Below, one piece after another: positions 6,594-11,750 of a stretch of DNA of 11,750 bases. Position 1 is the stretch's first letter. Each line of letters opens with the position of its first letter. The stretch is from positions 1 to 11,750 of the forward strand of contig SYFI01000001.1 of assembly GCA_005800465.1 (NCBI GenBank), read 5' to 3'. This DNA comes from Actinomycetota bacterium. GTDB lineage: Bacteria > Actinomycetota > Thermoleophilia > Miltoncostaeales > Miltoncostaeaceae. Under the pieces are notes generated by a model, which was not told the origin of the DNA, did no database searches, and worked only from the letters and a program-made list of their open reading frames with translations. Made by a program: the position numbers and the translations under genes.

Positions 6594-8131
6594 TGCCCTG
6601 GGTCTCCCTGCTGGTAATCGTGCCGCTTGTCGCCGCCATCGTGCTGGCACTGGTGCCGCAGCACGACCGCATGCTGGCGCGCACCGTCGCACTGGCAGGC
6701 ACCGGCCTCACCGTTGCCGTGTCGATCGTGGTACTCGTGCTGTTTGACGGCGGGTCGGGGGCGTTTCAGCAGATTGACCACGTGGACTGGATCACGAGCC
6801 TGGGCATTTCGTGGGATCTAGGCGTGGACGGCATCTCAATCTGGCTCGTGCTGCTCACCACCGTGCTGTTCACCCTCGGGGTGATCGCCGCATGCCAGCA
6901 CCTGCCCGAGCGCGGCAACATGTTTCTGTCGCTGCTCCTGCTCTCGGAGGTCGGCCTTCTGGGGCTGTTCACCTCGGGTGACCTGGTGCTGTTCTACGTG
7001 TTCTGGGAGTTCATGCTCATCCCATTCGCGTTCCTCATCTGGACCTGGGGTGGCGACAACCGCAGGCGCGCCGGCCTCACGTTTGTCGTGTACACGATGG
7101 TGGGCAGCCTCATCATGCTCGTGGCCATCATCTCCACGGCCCTGATCGCCCGCGACCACCTGGGCCACGCCACCTTCCTCATCCGCGACATCCAGGGCGT
7201 GCCGTTCTCGGGCACGGCATCCACTCTGCTGTTTGCCGGGTTCGTACTGGCCTTCGCCATCAAGTTGCCCCTGTGGCCATTTCACGGCTGGCTGCCGCTG
7301 GCCTATGGCGAGGCGCCCATCGTAGTGACCGCGCTCATGGCCGCACTTATGAGCAAGGCCGGCGTGTACGGACTGCTGCGCATCGGCGTGCCGCTGTTTC
7401 CCGATGGCGCCAACACACTGCTCATCCCCATCGCCATCCTGGCGCTCATCGGCATCGTGTACGGATCACTGCTCGCGTGGCGTGCGCGCACCATGCGCCT
7501 GCTCGTGGGTTACTCAAGCCTTGCCCACCTGGGATTCATCGTTCTCGGAATCATGGTGTTTGACCGCATGGCGGCTCAAGGCGCGGTGCTGCAGATGATC
7601 AACCACGGCGTGGTGGTGGCCGCTGCGTTCACCATCGTGATGATGCTGGGGCGCGGTACGGGTACCGAGGATATGGACCGCCTGGGTGGGCTGGCCAAGG
7701 GTGCGCCGCGATTGGCCGTGGCGTTCCTTATCGTCACCATGGCCGCGCTGGCCCTCCCCGGGTCGAATGCATTCGTGGGCGAGTTCTTCATTCTGGGCGG
7801 GGTGTTTCGCCAGTTCGCCTGGATGGCCGTCATCGCCATGGCCGGTGTGATCTACGCCGCGGTGTACATGCTGCGCATGTACCAATCGACGATGAATGGC
7901 CCGGTGAGGGGCGTTGCCGATGAGGGCCGGGCAACCGAGCTGCGCCGTGGCGACGCCATCGTGCTGGTGCCGCTCATCCTCATCATGTTCCTTATCGCCC
8001 TGTGGCCACGCGTGTTCGTGGATGCCAGCGCCAAGGCCACCGATCAGGCCATCGCGCCTGCACAGGTGGTTGCCGGGAGGCCCCTCATCCAGATCGCCCC
8101 GTCCGCCGCGGCCACGCGGGAGCTCCCGTGA
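6593..8131 (+). CDS. nuoM: NADH-quinone oxidoreductase subunit M, antiporter-like
   Basis: NuoM (512 aa) is the middle antiporter-like proton channel of complex I, expected to have 14 membrane helices. The charged axis is complete: E139 in YVFWEFMLIPFAFLIW, K224 in FAIKLPLWPFHGWLP, K255 in ALMSKAGVYGLLR and E397 in AFVGEFFIL. The TM5 glutamate that NuoL lacks is therefore present here. The ATG at 6593 overlaps the nuoL stop as TGATG, with a G-rich stretch upstream. A 35-residue polar C-terminal tail after the last helix ends in the codons that carry the nuoN start (GTGA overlap). Length is typical. Confidence 0.97.
   Translation: MPWVSLLVIVPLVAAIVLALVPQHDRMLARTVALAGTGLTVAVSIVVLVLFDGGSGAFQQIDHVDWITSLGISWDLGVDGISIWLVLLTTVLFTLGVIAACQHLPERGNMFLSLLLLSEVGLLGLFTSGDLVLFYVFWEFMLIPFAFLIWTWGGDNRRRAGLTFVVYTMVGSLIMLVAIISTALIARDHLGHATFLIRDIQGVPFSGTASTLLFAGFVLAFAIKLPLWPFHGWLPLAYGEAPIVVTALMAALMSKAGVYGLLRIGVPLFPDGANTLLIPIAILALIGIVYGSLLAWRARTMRLLVGYSSLAHLGFIVLGIMVFDRMAAQGAVLQMINHGVVVAAAFTIVMMLGRGTGTEDMDRLGGLAKGAPRLAVAFLIVTMAALALPGSNAFVGEFFILGGVFRQFAWMAVIAMAGVIYAAVYMLRMYQSTMNGPVRGVADEGRATELRRGDAIVLVPLILIMFLIALWPRVFVDASAKATDQAIAPAQVVAGRPLIQIAPSAAATRELP
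8118..8122 (+). promoter_or_regulatory. Shine-Dalgarno that decides the nuoN GTG start
   Basis: GGGAG ends five bases before the GTG at 8128. This supports GTG rather than the downstream ATG at 8161 as the nuoN start. Confidence 0.6.
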
Positions 8132-9573
8132 ACGTCGTCGTCGGCATCCCGCTCTACGTCATGTCGGCCGCTGCCCTGCTGGCCATTGTGAGCGGCGCGT
8201 TTACATTGCCGCGCGACCTGCGGCGTCTGCCCGAGTGGATTGGCCTGCTGGGCGTCGGCATCTCCCTGCTCACGCTCATCGCCATGTGGGACAGGCCGCA
8301 GAGTGGCTTTGAGGGAGAGATCCGCCTCACGCAGATGAGCATGCTCATGTCGGGAATCATCCTTGTCGCCACCCTTGCCACGATCGCACTCTCGTGGGGC
8401 GAGCCCGCAGGCGCGGGCAGGCGCGGTGAGTACATCGGGCTGATCCTTGCCGCCGCGACCGGGATGATGCTCACCGTCACCGCCGGCGACCTGATCGTGA
8501 TGTTCATCGGCATCGAGCTTTTGTCGGTGTCGCTGTACATCCTCTGCGCCATCGAGGTAACCCGTGAGCGGTCGCTGGAGAGCGGCCTGAAGTACCTCAT
8601 GACCGGGGCCATTGGCACGGCCATTCTCATTTACGGGTTTGCGCTTCTGTACGGCATGACCGGCAGCACGTCGCTCAACGTGATTGGCGAGCGCCTTGCA
8701 GAGGCGGGGCCCCTTACGTCGCAGCCGCTGCTCGTTGCCGCAATGGCGTTGGTGGCAGTTGCCCTGGGGTTCAAGGCGTCGGCCGTACCGTTTCACATGT
8801 GGACGCCCGACGTGTACGAGGGCGCCCCCACTCCGATAACCACCTTTATGTCTACCGGCACCAAAGCTGCGGCCATGGGCGCCTTTCTCCTGGTGTTCAC
8901 GGGCGCCGCCCAGGGGGCCATCGCCGACTGGCGAGTGCTCATCGGGGCCATCTCCGCCGCATCGATGGTGGTGGGCAACATCGGTGCATTGCGCCAGACC
9001 AGTGTGAAGCGCATGCTCGCCTGGTCGAGCGTGGCCCAGGCGGGCTACCTGCTGATGGGCGTGGCCGTGGGCACCGCATTTGGTGCCGAGGCCCTCGTCT
9101 ATTACCTCATCGCATACCTAGCCATGACCCTCGTCGCATTCGCCATCGTCATTCTGCGCGAGCGCGAGGTGGAGGATGGCGACCAGATCGAAGCCTTCAC
9201 CGGTTATGGCCGACGGCGCCCGTGGGCCGGAGTGGTAATGACTCTGGCCATGCTGTCGCTGGCCGGGTTCCCACCACTGGCCGGGTTCATCGGCAAGTTC
9301 ATGCTGTTCTCGGCAGCCATCGACAGCGACATGCTGTGGCTGGCCATTGTGGGTGCCCTCGCCAGCGCGGTGAGCCTTGTGTATTACCTGCGCGTGAGCA
9401 TTGTGATGTGGTCACCTGCGCCTGTGCGCAATGTGCCCGAGCGCACTCTTCGCGTACCGCGCCCGGTCGCTGCCGTGGCCGTCACGGGTGGCGTGGCCAT
9501 TATCGCCCTGGCCATCTGGGCGCAGCCGGTCATTGACCTGTGCCGCGACGCCGGGGCATCGCTCCTTCCCTAG
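8128..9573 (+). CDS. nuoN: NADH-quinone oxidoreductase subunit N, antiporter-like
   Basis: NuoN (481 aa) is the antiporter-like subunit nearest NuoK. The key charged residues are visible: E130 in FIGIELLSVSLY, K216 in GFKASAVPFHMWTPDVYEG, K246 in STGTKAAAMG and K390 in AGFIGKFMLF. VKRMLAWSSVAQAGYLLMG (293-311) is the usual loop and helix. The GTG start overlaps the nuoM stop by four bases and is preceded by GGGAG (8118-8122) at five-base spacing. An in-frame ATG at 8161 would cut into the first helix, and an ATG at 8002 would overlap nuoM deeply. This is the last gene of the operon. It ends 27 bases from the stop of the converging TetR gene. Confidence 0.96.
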   Translation: MNVVVGIPLYVMSAAALLAIVSGAFTLPRDLRRLPEWIGLLGVGISLLTLIAMWDRPQSGFEGEIRLTQMSMLMSGIILVATLATIALSWGEPAGAGRRGEYIGLILAAATGMMLTVTAGDLIVMFIGIELLSVSLYILCAIEVTRERSLESGLKYLMTGAIGTAILIYGFALLYGMTGSTSLNVIGERLAEAGPLTSQPLLVAAMALVAVALGFKASAVPFHMWTPDVYEGAPTPITTFMSTGTKAAAMGAFLLVFTGAAQGAIADWRVLIGAISAASMVVGNIGALRQTSVKRMLAWSSVAQAGYLLMGVAVGTAFGAEALVYYLIAYLAMTLVAFAIVILREREVEDGDQIEAFTGYGRRRPWAGVVMTLAMLSLAGFPPLAGFIGKFMLFSAAIDSDMLWLAIVGALASAVSLVYYLRVSIVMWSPAPVRNVPERTLRVPRPVAAVAVTGGVAIIALAIWAQPVIDLCRDAGASLLP

Positions 9574-9574
9574 T

Positions 9575-9591
9575 CGCCCTCAGGGTGGGCG
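9575..9591. terminator. Small hairpin between convergent nuoN and TetR gene, possible two-way terminator
   Basis: CGCCC (9575-9579) pairs with GGGCG (9587-9591) around a seven-base loop in the 27-base gap between the two converging stop codons. There is no T-tract on either side, so intrinsic termination is only a possibility. The position at the end of the long nuo operon is the main argument for it. Confidence 0.3.
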
Positions 9592-9600
9592 CCGGTCGGG

Positions 9601-10209
9601 TCAGGCGGGGCGTAGGCCCGGAAGCACGGCATCAACCACGTCGGCCGCGATGTCGTCCGTGAGATGCTGCTGCCAGATGAACCCCTGGATGACCAGCGGC
9701 CCGAGCAGCAACTGCGTGGAGAGATGAATATCCGCATCTCTGCAAATCTCCCCCCGGGTGATGCCCACGCTGAGGATGTCGCGGATGACGGCATCGAACG
9801 GACCCACGATGTGCTCGAGGTACAGGGCATGAAGCCTGAGTGAGCGGGAGAGGTCGCCGATGGCAGCAGCGAACAACGGGCCGTTGTCACCGCGAAGCCC
9901 ATGCACGAATGCGCCCAACACCTCCACGAGGTCGCCGCGCACCGATCCGGTGTCGAGTGGTTCAAGATCAATGAGGCACTCCATCAGCGCATCTACGATC
10001 AGGGACTCCCGATCAGGCCAGCGCAGGTAGATGGTGCCCTTCCCCACGCCCGCGCGCTGTACCACAGCAGCAATGGTGCAGCCGGCCATTCCGTGCTCCA
10101 CGAGCAGGTCGCGTACCGCCGGCAGCACAACACCCTCGACGTCCGGGTTACGGGGACGGCCACGAGGGCGGCGCACAGGGACAGCGATCACGTCGGGAGA
10201 AGTAGTCAA
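9601..10209 (-). CDS. TetR/AcrR-family transcriptional regulator
   Basis: This is a DNA-binding repressor of the TetR family, about 202 aa from the TTG at 10209. After an Arg/Pro-rich N-terminal arm (RRPRGRPR), residues 28-75 form the helix-turn-helix: AVRDLLVEHG, then TIAAVVQRAGVGKGTIYLRWPDRESLI, with the usual GVGKGTIY-RWP recognition-helix pattern. The C-terminal half (LFAAAIGDLSRSLRLHALYLEHIVGPFDAVIRD to LLLGPLVIQGFIW) resembles TetR ligand domains of the TetR_C_11 type. The start is uncertain. GTG at 10191 would give 196 aa. ATG at 10335 would add 42 unconserved residues and overlap the upstream gene. It lies downstream of the two TauE-like genes on the same strand after a 92-base gap and could regulate them or itself. 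The ligand is unknown. Confidence 0.9.
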   Translation of the reverse strand: MTTSPDVIAVPVRRPRGRPRNPDVEGVVLPAVRDLLVEHGMAGCTIAAVVQRAGVGKGTIYLRWPDRESLIVDALMECLIDLEPLDTGSVRGDLVEVLGAFVHGLRGDNGPLFAAAIGDLSRSLRLHALYLEHIVGPFDAVIRDILSVGITRGEICRDADIHLSTQLLLGPLVIQGFIWQQHLTDDIAADVVDAVLPGLRPA

Positions 10210-10301
10210 GAGGCAATCATCCCCAACGCGATTCGGTGACCGGGCAGCGACAGGATTCCTTATGAAGGTGCCAGTGAAAGGGGGATCGGTCGAGGCGGGG
10301 G
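10210..10301 (-). promoter_or_regulatory. Gap likely carrying the TetR gene promoter and possible operator
   Basis: This 92-base gap between the second TauE-like gene and the TetR gene is the largest gene-free stretch in the window. It contains one short inverted repeat, CCTTATGAAGG (10258-10268, 4-base arms), in an AT-richer patch. I see no convincing -35/-10 pair. An autoregulatory promoter here is inferred only from position. Confidence 0.3.
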
Positions 10302-10311
10302 CTAACCCGCC
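10294..10311. terminator. GC-rich hairpin over the stop codon of the second TauE-like gene
   Basis: GGCGGG (10294-10299) and CCCGCC (10306-10311) form a perfect six-base stem with a six-base loop that contains the TAG stop (10302-10304). On the minus strand, the direction of the gene, no T-run follows, so it could be a weak terminator, an RNA 3' stabiliser or chance. On the plus strand only TTT follows. Confidence 0.3.
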
Positions 10312-10682
10312 TTTGCATCGCGCTCGGCACCCCACCAGATGCGCGCCGCGATGATGACCATGACCGCTGCAAAGAGCAGGCGCAGGACATCCTGCGGCAG
10401 GCTGCTGGCCACGTATGCGGCGGCGAAGGCAGTTATGAGGGCCCCGGCGCCGATGATGGCTGCATCTGCAAGCCGCGCCTCTCCCGACCCGCGCTGCTGC
10501 CAGGTGCCGAGAATTGCCACAGGGACGATGGCAAGCAGCGAGGTGGCCTCGGCCACCACCTGGCTGAGACCCAGCACCAGGACGAGTGCCGGTACGAAGA
10601 GGATGCCCCCGCCCACCCCGGCCAGGGCAGCGACAAAGCCCCCTGCCACGCCGAGGATGGCGGCGATCACGTATGCGGTCAT
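10302..10682 (-). CDS. Half-length TauE/SafE-type membrane protein (second of pair)
   Basis: This 126-aa hydrophobic protein has about four membrane segments and matches one repeat unit of the TauE/SafE (former DUF81) family, whose usual members are about 250 aa with two such repeats. The family glycine motif GVGGGILFVP lies at about residues 23-32, followed by AEATSLLAIVPVAILG. The ATG at 10682 overlaps the stop of the preceding gene as ATGA, so the two are very probably translated together. An ATG at 11027 in the same frame would only add low-complexity shadow sequence from inside the upstream gene. Family members export sulfite, sulfoacetate or other organic anions; the substrate here cannot be told from sequence. 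It probably pairs with the upstream half to make one transporter. Confidence 0.85.
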   Translation of the reverse strand: MTAYVIAAILGVAGGFVAALAGVGGGILFVPALVLVLGLSQVVAEATSLLAIVPVAILGTWQQRGSGEARLADAAIIGAGALITAFAAAYVASSLPQDVLRLLFAAVMVIIAARIWWGAERDAKAG

Positions 10683-11068
10683 GGGTTCACCACCAGAAGA
10701 ACAGCTGCGGCCACCAGCACGATGGCGAAGGCCCGCGAGATGACGACGGCCGACACGCGGCCCCGCACCCGCACGCCCACAACTACGCCGAGGAGCGCGG
10801 GTATCCCGATGAGTGCACCGAGCACCCAGTTGACATCTCCCATAACGCCGTACGCGATCACGCCCCACAGGGCGATGATGCCGATGGCCGCCAGTGACGT
10901 TGCGGTGGCAGCCCGCGATCCATATCCGCACAGGAAGATGAGCAACGGCACCATCACCACGCCACCCCCCACGCCGAAGAGCGCGGAGAAGGCACCACCC
11001 GCTGCCCCCACCAGCATCAGGCGCCATATGCGATCACGCGTATACGTGCTGTTAGCCTCGCCCCACAT
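10679..11068 (-). CDS. Half-length TauE/SafE-type membrane protein (first of pair)
   Basis: This 129-aa membrane protein represents one TauE/SafE repeat. After a short polar start (MWGEANSTYTRDR) come GAAGGAFSALFGVGGGVVMVP (with GVGGG at about 32-36), ATATSLAAIGIIALWG, and two more hydrophobic segments ending in VVNP. The ATG at 11068 is supported by an excellent GGAGGAGG five bases upstream on the minus strand. It overlaps the next half-gene by four bases (ATGA). Both halves carry the GVGGG-VP motif, as expected if each is one repeat of the two-repeat fold. The ATG also overlaps the ATG of the divergent otsB-like gene by two bases, so any promoter lies inside that gene. The substrate is unknown; an anion or sulfonate exporter is the family-level expectation. 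Confidence 0.85.
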   Translation of the reverse strand: MWGEANSTYTRDRIWRLMLVGAAGGAFSALFGVGGGVVMVPLLIFLCGYGSRAATATSLAAIGIIALWGVIAYGVMGDVNWVLGALIGIPALLGVVVGVRVRGRVSAVVISRAFAIVLVAAAVLLVVNP

Positions 11069-11750
11069 GACCGCCTCCTCCGAGCATTCGATCGCCGACA
11101 TCGCTGGAGCACTTCGTGACAACGCAGACGGGGCCGCGCTGCTGTTCGACGTTGATGGCGTGCTCGCCCCCATCGTGCCCCATGCTGGTGATGCCCGCGT
11201 GCCCGACGAGGTACTCGACGTGCTGGCACGTCTGCGCGACCGGTATCTGGTGGTGGGCCTTGTAAGCGGACGGGCGCTGGCTTATGTGGACCGAATGGTG
11301 CCGGTACCCGGCCTCACCCGGGGAGGAAACCACGGGCTGGAGGTGGCGCCGCCGGGCGGCGACGCCGAGGTGGTGCCGGAGGCCCGGCCACATGCCCGCG
11401 CCATGCGCGCCTTTGTGGCCGCCCACCCGCCCAGCGTGCTGGAACCCCACGGCGTGTGGCTGGAGGACAAGGGCGTCTCGGTGAGCCTGCACCACCGGGA
11501 GGCACCCGACCAGGCGGGGGCAGAGGCATTTCTCGCCGGGCCGGTGGCAGGCGCAGCACTGAGCGCAGGCCTTCGAGTGCGTCACGGGCGCATGGTCGTG
11601 GAGGTACTGCCCGACGTGGATGTGGACAAGGGGACGGTTGTGCGCCAGATCATCCGGGCGTGCGGCGCGCAGACGGCGCTGTACGTGGGCGACGACCGCA
11701 CCGATATTGATGCCTGGCGGGCACTGCACGATCTGCAGACCATCGGCGTG
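11067..11750 (+). CDS. otsB: Trehalose-6-phosphate phosphatase (OtsB-like, HAD family), 3'-truncated by window edge
   Basis: The first 228 residues of a HAD-family phosphatase that removes phosphate from trehalose-6-phosphate in the last step of the OtsA-OtsB trehalose pathway. Motif I is FDVDGVLAPI (nucleophile D28, acid D30; Val replaces the common Thr). Motif II is VSGR (S67). RGGNHGLE (86-92) and WLEDKGVSVSLHHR (131-144) are typical of T6P phosphatases. K188 in VDKG is the motif III lysine. GDDRTDIDAW (208-217) is motif IV. The frame is open to the edge; perhaps 20-40 residues are missing. ATG 11067 gives a 22-residue lead before the core strand, but no Shine-Dalgarno sequence precedes it. 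In-frame GTG 11046 or ATG 11028 are alternatives and would increase overlap with the divergent gene. otsA is not in view. Confidence 0.9.
   Translation, partial: MTASSEHSIADIAGALRDNADGAALLFDVDGVLAPIVPHAGDARVPDEVLDVLARLRDRYLVVGLVSGRALAYVDRMVPVPGLTRGGNHGLEVAPPGGDAEVVPEARPHARAMRAFVAAHPPSVLEPHGVWLEDKGVSVSLHHREAPDQAGAEAFLAGPVAGAALSAGLRVRHGRMVVEVLPDVDVDKGTVVRQIIRACGAQTALYVGDDRTDIDAWRALHDLQTIGV
11074..11081 (-). promoter_or_regulatory. Strong Shine-Dalgarno for the first TauE-like gene
   Basis: GGAGGAGG on the minus strand ends five bases before the ATG at 11068 and fixes that start. The site lies within codons 3-5 of the divergent otsB-like gene. Confidence 0.8.

Noticed and set aside
4461..6692. 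Long minus-strand open frame (743 codons) opposite nuoK and nuoL
   Set aside because: It is rich in His, Arg, Gln, Glu and Gly with no domain-like order, as expected for the mirror of a GC-rich membrane protein gene. The plus strand is clearly nuoK, nuoL and the start of nuoM.
10206..10220. Four-codon ORF (M-I-A-S-stop) whose stop overlaps the TTG start of the TetR gene, as a regulatory leader
   Set aside because: It is too short to distinguish from chance, has no spaced Shine-Dalgarno, and the TetR start itself is uncertain.
10258..10268. CCTTATGAAGG as a TetR operator
   Set aside because: Arms of only four bases occur by chance; TetR operators are usually longer. It is mentioned only as part of the gap annotation.
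10210..10335. Extended TetR start at ATG 10335
   Set aside because: The added 42 residues are unlike TetR N-termini and overlap the end of the upstream gene. The result would be longer than most family members, though it cannot be excluded.
11041..11046. TATACG on the plus strand as a -10 box for otsB
   Set aside because: The hexamer is suggestive and would give a short leader, but no -35 match is seen upstream and it lies inside the TauE-like coding region.
11117..11122. TTGTCA on the minus strand as a -35 box for the first TauE-like gene
   Set aside because: No matching -10 hexamer is found at 16-18 bases, so a promoter call is not supported.

Overview
The window comes from a GC-rich bacterial genome. 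GTG and TTG starts, tightly overlapping genes, a nuoG-to-nuoN complex I operon and a trehalose-phosphate phosphatase fit an actinobacterial-type organism, perhaps a deep-branching group such as Thermoleophilia. That placement is inference: there is no rRNA or other taxonomic marker here.

Bases 1-9573 (+ strand) are the distal part of one respiratory complex I (NADH:quinone oxidoreductase) operon: the 3' part of nuoG, then nuoH, nuoI, a small cupin gene, nuoJ, nuoK, nuoL, nuoM and nuoN. Adjacent genes overlap by 1-8 bases or are 2-3 bases apart, so transcription as one unit with coupled translation is likely. NuoG and NuoI carry Fe-S clusters of the peripheral arm. NuoH forms the quinone-site/heel subunit. 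NuoJ and NuoK form the central membrane part. NuoL, NuoM and NuoN are the three antiporter-like proton channels. Two things depart from the textbook operon. A cupin_2 protein is embedded between nuoI and nuoJ, with its stop overlapping the nuoJ start. NuoL has alanine where the otherwise conserved TM5 glutamate is expected, while NuoM and NuoN keep theirs.

Bases 9574-9600 are a short convergent junction with a small hairpin. Bases 9601-11068 (- strand) hold, in transcription order, two half-length TauE/SafE-type membrane proteins joined by an ATGA overlap, a 92-base gap, and a TetR-family repressor that converges on nuoN. Bases 11067-11750 (+ strand) are the 5' part of an otsB-like trehalose-6-phosphate phosphatase that runs off the window. 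Its most likely ATG overlaps the ATG of the divergent tauE-like gene by two bases, so neither gene has an intergenic region for its promoter.

No tRNA, rRNA, insertion sequence, CRISPR array or long repeat was seen. No gene-free stretch exceeds 100 bases.
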